Assembly (NCBI GenBank): GCA_002490425.1
Contig: DKTZ01000027.1
Span: 1 to 31,017, forward strand
Length of the DNA: 31,017 nucleotides
From: Ruminococcaceae bacterium UBA7217
GTDB lineage: Bacteria; Bacillota; Clostridia; Oscillospirales; Acutalibacteraceae
Direction: 5' to 3'
Positions within the stretch are counted from its first letter, which is position 1. Each line of letters begins with the position of its first letter. Below, in pieces: positions 7,912-16,372 of the stretch. The notes beneath the pieces are model-generated. The model worked only from the letters and a program-made list of their open reading frames with translations. It was not told the DNA's origin and did not search any database. The translations under genes were made by a program, and so were the position numbers.

Positions 7912-8655
7912 CTATTCTACTGAACTTTCTCTGTCTTCATTGGCTTTTCGTTTTTGGCTTGATTTTTTTACAAAATGAATAATAATGATTATTGCACATA
8001 TAAATACAGCCATAACAAGAGTTACAACAATTATTGTGCCGGCAAGCATTTGTTTACTTAAATCAAGAATAATCTTTGTGTTTCCGTCAGCGTCTGTTAC
8101 AACGAATTGAGAATATGCCGTAGAGAAAAAATTGAGCACACCCATATCGTTTTTCATAACATATTTGTTTCCGTTGACGGTACGCTCTTCAGCACGCAAT
8201 TCATACCAATAAGAGTTATTTTCGGCTGTATTTTCAATTCGTTTTACCTCTAAAAGCTTTCCAGTGTTATCAAATAAAGCGGCTATATCACTCCTGACAT
8301 AATAAATGATTACATTATCGCCGTCCCATTCGGCATAGCAGTTTCCGTAACTTGACAATTCATACCCGTACTTGAAAGTACCGTCCGATGTATATACGGA
8401 AACTGTTTTGATTTCGGTAATTCCATCCACAAGAAGTATCAGCCCATCATCATTCACATCAAAACACGTTATATATTCCTTTTCCGGCTCTTCTGTTATA
8501 AGTGTCACATCAAGGTTGGATATTAAGTTCTGCTCATCTTCCGGCTCAATATCACATACAGTAAAGCCAGTATTCATAGCAAAAGAATTTAAGCTCAAAA
8601 TACAAAAGATTATTGAAATACTCAATATAAAAATCAACAACTTTTTAATTTTCAT
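7912..8655 (-). CDS. Secreted-domain, single-TM protein of unknown function
   Basis: About 247 aa from the ATG at 8655 (an in-frame GTG at 8670 lies directly against the AAGGAG site and is less likely). Residues 1-26 form a signal peptide ending in NSFA. A middle region of about 180 residues, rich in aromatic and acidic residues, contains strand-like repeats (VYTSDGTFKYGYEL, AALFDNTGKLLEVKRI) that resemble single blades of a beta-propeller. Then follows a hydrophobic helix (GTIIVVTLVMAVFICAIIIII) and a short basic tail. It should be a type I membrane protein with its body outside. It follows the fucose isomerase gene, with a hairpin lacking a T-run between them, so partial co-transcription is possible. 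I do not recognise the family. Confidence 0.75.
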   Translation of the reverse strand: MKIKKLLIFILSISIIFCILSLNSFAMNTGFTVCDIEPEDEQNLISNLDVTLITEEPEKEYITCFDVNDDGLILLVDGITEIKTVSVYTSDGTFKYGYELSSYGNCYAEWDGDNVIIYYVRSDIAALFDNTGKLLEVKRIENTAENNSYWYELRAEERTVNGNKYVMKNDMGVLNFFSTAYSQFVVTDADGNTKIILDLSKQMLAGTIIVVTLVMAVFICAIIIIIHFVKKSSQKRKANEDRESSVE

Positions 8656-8684
8656 TTCAAATAAAATCACTCCTTATAAATGCA

Positions 8685-8717
8685 CAATATGGGCAGGTTT
8701 TACACCTGTCCATATTG
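8685..8717 (-). promoter_or_regulatory. Long hairpin between the fucose isomerase gene and the next gene
   Basis: 14-base arms 8685-8698 and 8704-8717 pair with a single mismatch around a 5-base loop. On the minus strand it starts 9 bases past the isomerase stop codon, but no T-run follows. It may protect the 3' end of the fuc message or attenuate read-through to the downstream membrane protein gene. Confidence 0.55.
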
Positions 8718-8726
8718 CTTCGTTTC

Positions 8727-10511
8727 TTATTTATAAAGCGGGCCGTAGGTTGCGCAGGCACGGTAATCTGCTGACTGAGTGTCCTCAGTTCCGAAAGCTG
8801 ACCATGCGTGCGGACGGAAAATGTCCTTGCTGTCTACATTGTGCATATTAACAGGGATACGTAGCATTGACGCAAGTGTAATTAAATCAGCGCCCACATG
8901 TCCGTAAACTGTTACGCCGTGGTTAGCGCCCCAATTTGCCATAACACTGTAAACGTCCTTAAATGCGCCCTCGCCCGTAAGACGGGGAGCAAACCATGTT
9001 GTAGGCCATGACGGGTCGGTTCTCTTGTCAATTGTATTGTGAATTTCATCCGGTAAATTCGCAGTATATCCTTCCGCAATCTGCAAAACAGGTCCTATAC
9101 CCTCCACAACATTCACTCTGAGCATTGTTACGGGCATCTCCGCCTTGCAGCGGAAATGGCTTGAAAATCCGCCGCCTCTGAAATATTCATAATTAGCTCT
9201 GCACCAGTCGGTTGCGTCAAGGCAAGCCTTAATGTCAGCGTCAGTCATATCCCAGAACGGTTTCATACAGCCCTCGCCCTTGTCGTTTTTAGAAGCGCCG
9301 CTGCCGTCAAGAGCCGTTGCGCCTGAATTTATTAAGTGAATAAAACCGTTAGCGGCTACGCCGTCTGGACGCACACCCGTTACTCTCTCGCAGGCCTCAG
9401 GGCTCCAATATGTGCGGACATCGTGGAAGCAAGGCGCAGAATGTGAAACGAGCGTGCCAAGCATCATAGCAACACCGTTAAGAGTGTCGTTTTCCGTCGC
9501 AAACGGAGTCGGCATTTTCTTGCCATTCCAGTCAAAGGTTGACGCCATAATTGCCTCGGAAAAGTCAGCATTGGGCAGCCAGTCAGTCCAGTTACGCTGA
9601 CCCTGGAAACCGCCTGCAACGGCATTTTTGCCGAGAGCCTCCTCGTGCCAGCCCATTTCGTCAAGCTTTTTGTTGCCGTAGAGGATATCACGCATAATAA
9701 TTGTCATTTTGGTAATAAATTCCCAATCCTTATCGGGCGGTACTACCTTTGATTTTCTGATAATTTCGGGTAAATCTTTGCCTTCATTAAGGTCAAAGCC
9801 CTCTTTGCAGTTTGCCTTTACCCACGAAAGCGCTTTTTCGTATTCGTCATGGTCGTAAATTTCAAGAGTAATTCTGCGGACAATTTCAGTCATATCAACC
9901 CATTCAGCACGGATTCCGAAATATTTTTGGAACATATCCGCATTGCAGTAAGAGCCTGCAATACCCATTGCAACTCCGCCGAGGTTAACATAAGCCTTAT
10001 TTTTCATCCAGCCGACAGCTACTGCCGCTTTTGCAAAACGAAGAATTTTCTCTGCAACGTCAGCGGGAACAGATTTGTCGTCCATATCCTGTACATCGTG
10101 ACCGTAAATTGAGAACGCAGGCAAGCCTTTCTGTGCAAAAGCCGCCATAACCGCAGCAAGGTAAACAGCTCCGGGACGCTCCGTTCCGTTAAAGCCCCAA
10201 ACAGCCTTAATTGTATTCGGGTCCATATCAAAGGTTTCTGAGCCGTAGCACCAACAAGGTGTAACTGCAAGCGTGGCAACTACGTTTTCCGTTGCAAACT
10301 GTTCGGTGCACTTTGCCGCCTCAGCTCCGCCGCCTATGGTAGTGTTGCTGATAACGCACTGAACAGGCGTTCCGTCAGGATAACGCAAATTTGACTCAAT
10401 AAGCTCCTTTGCCGCCTGAGCCATTCCCATTGTCTGCTTTTCAAGACTTTCTCTGACTCCGCCCCAACGACCGTCAATAGTCGGTCTTATGCCTATTTTC
10501 GGATAAATCAT
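8727..10511 (-). CDS. fucI: L-fucose isomerase
   Basis: 594 aa from the ATG at 10511, which is preceded by GGAGGG at good spacing; the frame opens five codons earlier but that start lies inside the ribosome site. E. coli FucI is 591 aa. It interconverts L-fucose and L-fuculose in the cytoplasm using Mn2+. Family stretches seen: PKIGIRPTIDGRWGGVRESL at the N terminus, WGFNGTERPGAVYLAA, GGFQGQRNWTDWLPN, and near the C terminus WFAPRLTGEGAF and NWGANHGVTVYGHVGADLI. It is the last enzyme gene of the aldolase-mutarotase-kinase-isomerase operon. The family also handles D-arabinose, but the mutarotase and aldolase neighbours point to L-fucose, common in gut mucin and milk glycans. Confidence 0.95.
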   Translation of the reverse strand: MIYPKIGIRPTIDGRWGGVRESLEKQTMGMAQAAKELIESNLRYPDGTPVQCVISNTTIGGGAEAAKCTEQFATENVVATLAVTPCWCYGSETFDMDPNTIKAVWGFNGTERPGAVYLAAVMAAFAQKGLPAFSIYGHDVQDMDDKSVPADVAEKILRFAKAAVAVGWMKNKAYVNLGGVAMGIAGSYCNADMFQKYFGIRAEWVDMTEIVRRITLEIYDHDEYEKALSWVKANCKEGFDLNEGKDLPEIIRKSKVVPPDKDWEFITKMTIIMRDILYGNKKLDEMGWHEEALGKNAVAGGFQGQRNWTDWLPNADFSEAIMASTFDWNGKKMPTPFATENDTLNGVAMMLGTLVSHSAPCFHDVRTYWSPEACERVTGVRPDGVAANGFIHLINSGATALDGSGASKNDKGEGCMKPFWDMTDADIKACLDATDWCRANYEYFRGGGFSSHFRCKAEMPVTMLRVNVVEGIGPVLQIAEGYTANLPDEIHNTIDKRTDPSWPTTWFAPRLTGEGAFKDVYSVMANWGANHGVTVYGHVGADLITLASMLRIPVNMHNVDSKDIFRPHAWSAFGTEDTQSADYRACATYGPLYK

Positions 10512-10538
10512 ATTTTTTCCCTCCATATAGTTTTATGT

Positions 10539-11960
10539 TTAGTTATTTTTTATCTGAATTGCTTTGCAAAACTTTTTATATGCCTTTTCCCATTCGGCAG
10601 AACTTTGCGGATTATACTGTTTTACACTTTCCTGCGCCTTTATTACCGCTCTGCCCTCGTCAATATCTTTAATGTCACCGAGTGCTATGAGCTGTAACAT
10701 TATGTTACCTATTGCGGTTGCCTCCGCAGGGCCTGCAACAACGGGGATTCCAAGACTGTCTGCTGTCATTTGACACAATAGCGGGTCTTTAGTGCCGCCG
10801 CCCAGAAGATGCAGAACCTCAAAACTTCTGCCTGTATTTTCTGAAATACCTTTGAGTGCAAATTTATATTTCATTGCAAGGCTCTCGTAAATACAGCGTA
10901 CTAAAGCACCGTCATTTTCGGGAACTGTTTGACCTGTTCTTCTGCAATAGTCCGTTATTTTTTCGGGCATTGCACCGACACCTGCAAATTCAGGTGCGTC
11001 AGGGTCAATAAAGCTGACGAACGGTTTTTCCGCCCTTGCAAGCTGTTCCATATCGTTAAATGAATAGTTTTTGCCGGTATCTCTGAAATTCCGTCTTATC
11101 TCCTGAATAAGCCACAGTCCGCTGATATTTTTAAGGTAATTTACCTTTCCGTTTGCGCCAAGCTCATTTGAGAGTTCGTCTGACATACTCTTTTCGGTAA
11201 GTATAGCTTCGTCACATTCACAGCCGATAAGCGACCATGTTCCGCAGGATAAAAACGCACTGCATTTATTTTTGTCCGCAGGCATTGCGGCAACGGCACA
11301 CTGTGTATCGTGCCCTGCCACACGGATAATTTTTATGCCGTTATATTCGCCCGCAACGGTGCAAGCATCTGTGAGCGGCTGTAAAATGTCGGTATTTATG
11401 CCCGACAACCGTGCGATACCACAATTCCAGCATTTATTCTCAAAATCATACATCTGCGAGGTCGAGGCTATTGTTTTTTCCGCCGCTTTACTGCCGCTCA
11501 GCGCCCATATAAACAAATCGGGCATAAACAAAAGCGTTTTTGCGTCCGTTTTGTCCTCTGCGGCTAACTGAAACAGCGTGTTTATGTTCATAATCTGATT
11601 ACCTGTTGCCTTATAAAGGTCAGCAGGCGAAATTTTCCCGAATATTTTATCCGGCATACCGTTTGTGCGAGTGTCACGGTAATGCACGGGAAGCCCTAAA
11701 AGACGGTCATTTTTATCAAGCAAGCCGTAATCAACACCCCACGTATCAAACGCAAGGGAATCGACTTCACCGCACATTTCAACAGCCTTTTTAACCTCTC
11801 TCAAAAGATAGGGAAAATTCCAGCACATTTTGCCGTTCTCTGTCACAGGTATATTTTCAAATCTGTGAATTTCTTCATATTTTAAGGTTTTCCCGTCATA
11901 TTCCGCTTTGATTGCCCTGCCCGTAGATGCGCCGAAGTCGAATGCGAGAACACGGCTCAT
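10539..11960 (-). CDS. FGGY kinase of rhamnulokinase type, probable L-fuculokinase
   Basis: 473 aa. It should phosphorylate L-fuculose with ATP to fuculose-1-phosphate, the substrate of the aldolase encoded in the same operon. The N-terminal phosphate loop reads FDFGASTGRA (8-17). Further FGGY landmarks are DTWGVDYGLLD, VAGHDTQCAVAAMP, SCGTWSLIG and LHLLGGGTKDPL. Along its length it matches the pattern of RhaB (EIHRF, GLPVHYRDTRTNGM, NTLFQL, GLWLIQEIRR) rather than E. coli FucK. Its ATG overlaps the mutarotase stop as ATGA, so translation is coupled; the isomerase gene starts 27 bases after its stop. The RhaB-type assignment comes from sequence; the fuculose substrate comes from context. Confidence 0.88.
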   Translation of the reverse strand: MSRVLAFDFGASTGRAIKAEYDGKTLKYEEIHRFENIPVTENGKMCWNFPYLLREVKKAVEMCGEVDSLAFDTWGVDYGLLDKNDRLLGLPVHYRDTRTNGMPDKIFGKISPADLYKATGNQIMNINTLFQLAAEDKTDAKTLLFMPDLFIWALSGSKAAEKTIASTSQMYDFENKCWNCGIARLSGINTDILQPLTDACTVAGEYNGIKIIRVAGHDTQCAVAAMPADKNKCSAFLSCGTWSLIGCECDEAILTEKSMSDELSNELGANGKVNYLKNISGLWLIQEIRRNFRDTGKNYSFNDMEQLARAEKPFVSFIDPDAPEFAGVGAMPEKITDYCRRTGQTVPENDGALVRCIYESLAMKYKFALKGISENTGRSFEVLHLLGGGTKDPLLCQMTADSLGIPVVAGPAEATAIGNIMLQLIALGDIKDIDEGRAVIKAQESVKQYNPQSSAEWEKAYKKFCKAIQIKNN

Positions 11961-12397
11961 TTAGTGACAACTCCTTTCTTCAAAAGGACATTGGCATATA
12001 TTGCAGTTTCGCCCGTTGCAATTATGAGATAAGCATTTTTTGCTCTCTCATAAAATGCAAATCGCTCTGTCATTTGAATTGAATGGTGATCGGGTTCGTA
12101 TTTGTTAAATATCTTTTCGTATTCCTGCCAAATTTCGGGAGTGGGGCAGTTGTCGCCCGGCACTACCTCCATTAAGGCAACAGGCTTTTCGGTATATCTG
12201 TCAAGGGGAATAAGGCTTAAGACAGCGTCTAAAATCTCTGCCGTACCGTGGCCGTCCGCCCTGACTACTACCGCGTTTTTGCCCATACTCTCAGCAGGGA
12301 AATTGCCGTCTGCAATAACCAATTCATCGCCGTGCCCCATTTCGCAAAGCGCCTTTAAAAGCTCGGGTGAAATAATAGGTGAAATTCCTTTAAGCAT
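11957..12397 (-). CDS. fucU: L-fucose mutarotase (RbsD/FucU family)
   Basis: 146 aa from the ATG at 12397, preceded by GAGGAGAAAATT; the frame stays open 41 codons further upstream into the aldolase gene, but those residues are out-of-frame translation of it. FucU interconverts the alpha and beta anomers of L-fucose so the isomerase is well supplied. Family features: LLKALCEMGHGDELVIADGN, with the His-Gly-Asp segment and Asp of the active site, and ERFAFYERAKNAYLIIATGE near the C terminus. It begins 10 bases after the aldolase stop and overlaps the kinase start by 4 bases (ATGA). Confidence 0.93.
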   Translation of the reverse strand: MLKGISPIISPELLKALCEMGHGDELVIADGNFPAESMGKNAVVVRADGHGTAEILDAVLSLIPLDRYTEKPVALMEVVPGDNCPTPEIWQEYEKIFNKYEPDHHSIQMTERFAFYERAKNAYLIIATGETAIYANVLLKKGVVTK

Positions 12398-12407
12398 AAT
12401 TTTCTCC

Positions 12408-13118
12408 TCAGTCTTTTTTATGTAACATCGGGTCGTCCCCATTAAATGTCTTATAGCCGGGGTGCCTGCCAGTAACTCTGTAATATCCACGAAGGTCAAT
12501 AAGCTTTTGAATATTCTCACGGCTTATGTCGTGACTGCCGCCGAGAATTACTGCGTTAATAGTGATTTTTGCCCAAAGCTCAAGGCTTTCCATTCTGTAA
12601 AATGCCGTTACAACGTCACTTCCCACTGCAAGCGCACCGTGGTTTTCCAAAAGCATAACGTCGTGCTCTTCAAGGTACGGCTCAATTGCATCAGGCACTT
12701 CGGTGGTTGAAGGAGTGCCGTAAGGAGTGAGCGGAACTGCGCCGATAACGGCCACGTCCTCAATCATATTATACATATCCATTGCCTTATGCGCTACGGC
12801 AAAGCCTGTTGCTCCGGGCGGGTGTGCATGAATTACGCTCATTACATCAGGGCGTTTATCGTAACAGCGCAGGTGCATTTTAATTTCGCTTGACGGTCTG
12901 AGCCCCTCTGCCGCCTCAAGCACATTTCCTTTACTGTCAATACGGATAAGCTTTTCGGGGGTGATAAAGGATTTGCTCATACCCGTTGGCGTGGCAAGAA
13001 TTGTTCCGTCGTCGAGCTTTACGCTGACATTGCCGTCATTCGCCGCAACCCAGCCCAGCTGCCACATTTTATGGCAAATGTCGCACACAAGCGCTTTTTG
13101 TTCTTCTATATTACTCAT
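12408..13118 (-). CDS. fucA: L-fuculose-1-phosphate aldolase (class II)
   Basis: 236 aa from the ATG at 13118 (MSNIEEQ); the open frame extends 11 codons upstream without homology. It cleaves L-fuculose-1-phosphate to dihydroxyacetone phosphate and L-lactaldehyde. The zinc site is seen as HAHPP (H97, H99) and ENHGALAVG (H160); a catalytic Glu is expected at LRPSSEIKMH (E78). The early part, GWVAANDGNVSVKL, is the substrate-phosphate loop typical of the aldolase/adducin family. A weak ribosome site (AAAGG) precedes it. It is the first gene of the fuc operon, with a good promoter at 13177-13205. The family also includes rhamnulose-1-phosphate aldolases, but the isomerase and FucU make fuculose-1-phosphate by far the better call. 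Confidence 0.92.
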   Translation of the reverse strand: MSNIEEQKALVCDICHKMWQLGWVAANDGNVSVKLDDGTILATPTGMSKSFITPEKLIRIDSKGNVLEAAEGLRPSSEIKMHLRCYDKRPDVMSVIHAHPPGATGFAVAHKAMDMYNMIEDVAVIGAVPLTPYGTPSTTEVPDAIEPYLEEHDVMLLENHGALAVGSDVVTAFYRMESLELWAKITINAVILGGSHDISRENIQKLIDLRGYYRVTGRHPGYKTFNGDDPMLHKKD

Positions 13119-13176
13119 TATGCTGCCTTTCCGTGCCGTTCTCATCGGCACTTAAATATTTATATATGTAGTTGAT

Positions 13177-13205
13177 ATTTTACCACAAATAATATGCTCT
13201 TTCAA
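13177..13205 (-). promoter_or_regulatory. Promoter of the fuc operon
   Basis: On the minus strand TTGAAA (13205-13200), a 17-base spacer and TAAAAT (13182-13177), about 60 bases before the aldolase ATG. Upstream, the 10-mer TATATAATTT is repeated at 13217-13226 and 13241-13250, 24 bases apart, a possible activator or UP-element region. Confidence 0.6.
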
Positions 13206-13304
13206 TTGTCATTGGTTATATAATTTAACTAATATAATTGTATATAATTTCATTTACTGTAATTTATTTCATATCAAAATCTGCTTTTATCCGCAGCATT
13301 ATTA

Positions 13305-13333
13305 TTGACAGCAAATTAAATATATGCTTTAAT
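13305..13333 (+). promoter_or_regulatory. Promoter of the 13360 gene
   Basis: TTGACA (13305-13310), a 17-base spacer and TTTAAT (13328-13333). The expected transcript start lies about 20 bases before the ATG at 13360. Confidence 0.65.
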
Positions 13334-13359
13334 ATATAAAAACTGTGACGAGGTGTGTT

Positions 13360-14229
13360 ATGAGGTATTTAACAATTCAAAGAAACAAAAGCTTTGTTGC
13401 CTGTCTTATGAAGGTCAAGGTTTATATTGAGGACCCGAATTCAAGCGAAATTAAAATTCAGGGTGTTCCGTGCAGAAAAATCGGTGAGCTAAAAAACGGC
13501 GAACAGCAAACCTTTATGATTGGCGATGAAAAGCTTCGCATTTACGTTATTGCAGATAAGCTCAGCAAAAACTATTGCTGTGATTTTTACGAAGTCCCCG
13601 AAGGCACTGAAAACATTTTCCTTTCAGGCGCCTGCAAATATAACCCGTTAAGCGGTAATGCATTCCGTTTTGACGGCATTCCCACTGAGGAAATGAAATA
13701 CCGCAGAAAACACGGTATTAAAAAGGGCATTGCAGTTTTTGCGATTGCACTTGTAATCGGTATTATCATCGGTCTTGCTACAACTTTAATTCCTCTTTTT
13801 GTGAAACCTGACTCTAAGGAATTTACCAAAAGCGGTGTGTCAATTACGCTTAACGAAGACTTCGCCGAAGAATCTATTGAGGGCTTTGACGTTACATACA
13901 GTTCAAACAGTATGGCGGTTTTTATGCAGGAATCCGAATTTGACGGTGATGAAGAATTTGCCGCTATGACTGTTGACGAATACTGCGACGCTGTTATTAA
14001 AGCCAACGGAAAAAATTCCGAAATTCTCCATAAGGACGGCTTAACCTATTACGAATTCAGCTATATTTCAGACCAAAGCATAAATTACCGCTATGTATGC
14101 TTTGTTTATAAAACAGAAGACAGCTTTTGGTTCGTTCAGTTTGCAGTAGAGGAAACTAATTACACTCTTTACGAGGACGATATTTTTACCTACGCAAAAT
14201 CGGTCAAATTTAACAACTCTTCAATATAA
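13360..14229 (+). CDS. Single-TM protein with cytoplasmic and external domains, unknown function
   Basis: 289 aa from the ATG at 13360, which has GAGG 6 bases upstream; a GTG at 13345 in frame is less likely. Residues 1-115 form a strand-rich soluble domain (KVKVYIEDPNSSEIKIQGVP). A basic stretch (YRRKHGIKKG) leads into one membrane helix (about 122-145, IAVFAIALVIGIIIGLATTL). The C-terminal half, about 146-289, is acidic and should lie outside the cell; its pattern (SGVSITLNEDFAEESIEGFD, then YYEFSYIS and FWFVQFAV) resembles lipoprotein-like domains that carry a short stress-test fold, but I cannot name it. It has its own promoter and a strong terminator. It is transcribed away from the fuc operon and need not be linked to it. 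Confidence 0.75.
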   Translation: MRYLTIQRNKSFVACLMKVKVYIEDPNSSEIKIQGVPCRKIGELKNGEQQTFMIGDEKLRIYVIADKLSKNYCCDFYEVPEGTENIFLSGACKYNPLSGNAFRFDGIPTEEMKYRRKHGIKKGIAVFAIALVIGIIIGLATTLIPLFVKPDSKEFTKSGVSITLNEDFAEESIEGFDVTYSSNSMAVFMQESEFDGDEEFAAMTVDEYCDAVIKANGKNSEILHKDGLTYYEFSYISDQSINYRYVCFVYKTEDSFWFVQFAVEETNYTLYEDDIFTYAKSVKFNNSSI

Positions 14230-14249
14230 ATATGTAAAGTCATATTTTT

Positions 14250-14282
14250 AAGGACAGGTTTCACAGCAAACCTGTCCTTTTT
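14250..14282 (+). terminator. Intrinsic terminator
   Basis: A perfect 12-bp stem (14250-14261 with 14268-14279), loop CACAGC, then a T-run, starting 21 bases past the stop codon of the single-TM protein gene. Confidence 0.9.
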
Positions 14283-14301
14283 GTATATATTCGATGTGCG
14301 C

Positions 14302-14547
14302 TTTGTAGGGTGCGATGTTATTCCCATTTTAGGGGAAATGTCAGCAAGGCTGACAAAAGGGTATTGGCAAAGCCGTAACTCGGCGCACCGTAGCAATATT
14401 TATATAATTTGGAACATTTATTTTGGAATGCCGAGGTCGTCATTCCCTACAAAATGGTTCAATCCTTGGGGCGGATGCTCTGTCATCCGCCCGCAAAGTT
14501 ATCTGCAATTTACAGGTGTCCGCCGGACACCTGTAACCCCGCCCTAC
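14302..14547. repeat. Hairpin-rich repeat element flanked by GTAGGG/CCCTAC
   Basis: This gene-free stretch is bounded by TTTGTAGGG (14302-14310) and CCCTAC (14542-14547), with an internal inverted copy CCCTACAAA at 14445-14453. The outer unit of 152 bp (14302-14453) therefore has 9-bp terminal inverted repeats. Inside are hairpins TGTCAGC-aag-GCTGACA (14339-14355), GGGCGGATG/CATCCGCCC (14469-14492) and an 11-bp stem with one central base (14512-14534). The build resembles the element at 19516-19635. It codes for nothing credible and looks like one or two nonautonomous, MITE-like palindromic elements. It directly follows the 3' end of the oligoendopeptidase gene and may end its transcript. Confidence 0.65.
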
Positions 14548-14553
14548 TCTTTT

Positions 14554-16254
14554 TTAAATCAATTCTGATTTATCAAAACGGTCGAGCCAATTTGCCGCCC
14601 CTTCGCAGACTGATTTAAGCGTTTCCCCGTCAAACGGGCTTTCAAGTCCCGAGTCATTTACAAGGTCGGTAAATTTCTTTGTACCTGCAAAGCCCACAAG
14701 CTTTTTATAGCTTTCCCAAGCCCCTTTTTCATCCTTTTGAATAAGCGCCCAAAACTCCAAAGCCACGGTCTGCGCAAAGCAATAATCAATATAATAAAAC
14801 GGGCTTGAATAAATGTGGTGCTGTCTTTGCCAAGCACACCCATCACCGTAAAAAGGTATTTCGCCAAGCTTTATCCACGGCATATAAATCTTTGTAAGTT
14901 CTTTCCAAGCATCGTCACGCTGTTCGGGCGTCAATTCGGGGTGCTCGTAAACTATATGCTGAAAGTGGTCAACCATTGTACCGTACGGAATAAATTTTAT
15001 GGCACTTGCAAGATGGCTGTACTTAAACTTGTCCGCCTCTTCTCCGTAAAACTCTCCTGCCGCCTTCCATGCGAAAAACTCCATTGACATTGAATGAATT
15101 TCGCAGGACTCCATTGTGGGCATACGAAGCGCCTCAGGGAAAATATTTCTTGCGCTGTAGCCTGCAAATGCGTGCCCTGCCTCATGCGTTACCGTTTCAA
15201 CATCGTCAGACGTGCCGTTGAAATTTGCAAAAATAAACTCTGCCTTGTAATCGGGAATTTCGATGCAGTAACCGCCCTGTGCCTTGCCTTTTTTACTGAG
15301 AACGTCAAGCAATTCATTTTGGAGCATAAAATCGATAAATTCCGCCGTTTCGGGCGACAATTCGTGATAAAACTTTTCGGCAGTTTTAAGAATATCCTGC
15401 GCACTGCCGCAGGGCTTTGGGTTGCCGCTCCTGAACATAAGCGCTGAATCGGCATAATTAAGCGGATAAGGTTTGCCTATTCTTTCGGCGGTTTCACGGT
15501 AGATTTTATCGGCAAGCGGAACTAAATACTTTTGCACGGCATTCCTAAATTGTGCCACATCTTCTTTATCGTAGCTGTTTCTTCTCATTCGGTAATAGCC
15601 AAGCGTTGTAAAATCTCCGAGCCCAAGCTTTTTGGCGATTTTGTCACGAAGATGCACGAGTTCCTCAAAAATTCTGTCAAGTTCCGCCTTGTTTTCCTTA
15701 TAAAAATTGCCCTCTGCCGTCCAAGCCTGCAAGCGAATTTCATCGTCCGCTGACTGCTTATACGGAGCTAACTGTGAAACGGTGCAAATTTCACCCCTAA
15801 AGTCAATCTGCGCCGACGCCAACAGCTTTTCATACTCGGTTGTCAGCTTGTTTTCTTCCTGCAAATCGGCAACAATCTCAGGCGAAAATGTTTTCAGCTC
15901 CATTTCTTCGTTGATAAACATTAACTCGCCGTACTTTTCGGTAAATTCCGCTCTGAACGGACTTTTGAGCAGTGCTTTTGTCATCATTTGGAAATATTCC
16001 GAGAGCACGGGCAGATTTTCATCCAAAAACTCCTGCTCTTTGTCGTAAAACTCGTCAAGCGTATTGACAGTGTGGCGAATATAAGCGAGGGCAGACTGTG
16101 TTTCGACTGTATCGCAAATCTTACCGTACTCGGCAAAAGCACTATCTGCCTCCTCAAAGGTTTTGGCCGACTTAAATTTTTCTACTGTTTCGCAAATTTC
16201 ATCCTTTAACTTTTGTGTATCAAGATGAACATATTGCATTTCGTTAAATTTCAT
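14554..16254 (-). CDS. M3-family oligoendopeptidase
   Basis: 566 aa, the usual size of short M3 peptidases (PepF-like and the clostridial M3 group). It is a cytoplasmic zinc peptidase that cleaves short peptides. The zinc motif is HEAGH (357-361, catalytic E358), with the third ligand expected at E385 in MESCEIHSMSMEFF. The N-terminal 200 residues are helical, and the C-terminal helical part contains HIYSSPFYYIDYCFAQ, typical of the family. AAGGAAG about 10 bases before the ATG supports the start. It is monocistronic: a gap of 119 bases with a terminator separates it from mscL, and the repeat element follows its stop within 10 bases. Confidence 0.94.
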   Translation of the reverse strand: MKFNEMQYVHLDTQKLKDEICETVEKFKSAKTFEEADSAFAEYGKICDTVETQSALAYIRHTVNTLDEFYDKEQEFLDENLPVLSEYFQMMTKALLKSPFRAEFTEKYGELMFINEEMELKTFSPEIVADLQEENKLTTEYEKLLASAQIDFRGEICTVSQLAPYKQSADDEIRLQAWTAEGNFYKENKAELDRIFEELVHLRDKIAKKLGLGDFTTLGYYRMRRNSYDKEDVAQFRNAVQKYLVPLADKIYRETAERIGKPYPLNYADSALMFRSGNPKPCGSAQDILKTAEKFYHELSPETAEFIDFMLQNELLDVLSKKGKAQGGYCIEIPDYKAEFIFANFNGTSDDVETVTHEAGHAFAGYSARNIFPEALRMPTMESCEIHSMSMEFFAWKAAGEFYGEEADKFKYSHLASAIKFIPYGTMVDHFQHIVYEHPELTPEQRDDAWKELTKIYMPWIKLGEIPFYGDGCAWQRQHHIYSSPFYYIDYCFAQTVALEFWALIQKDEKGAWESYKKLVGFAGTKKFTDLVNDSGLESPFDGETLKSVCEGAANWLDRFDKSELI

Positions 16255-16330
16255 ATTTTTAAACTTCCTTTTTATAAACTGTATAAATTATAAGTTCTTT
16301 GTTACTTTTTTTCAAGTATGTTATGTCGAA

Positions 16331-16360
16331 AAAGAAAAACACCCCGACAAAATCGGGGTG
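16331..16360 (-). terminator. Intrinsic terminator of mscL
   Basis: CACCCCGA (16340-16347) pairs with TCGGGGTG (16353-16360); read on the minus strand it is followed by a T-rich run (16339-16331). It lies 13 bases past the mscL stop codon. Confidence 0.88.
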
Positions 16361-16372
16361 AAAATCTTAAAT

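Noticed and set aside
12398..12520. 41-residue N-terminal extension of FucU
   Set aside because: It is out-of-frame translation of the aldolase gene end; the ATG at 12397 has a strong ribosome site and gives the normal FucU length.
14281..14618. Short plus-strand frames in the repeat element
   Set aside because: They run through hairpins and terminal repeats, have no ribosome site and encode no known pattern.
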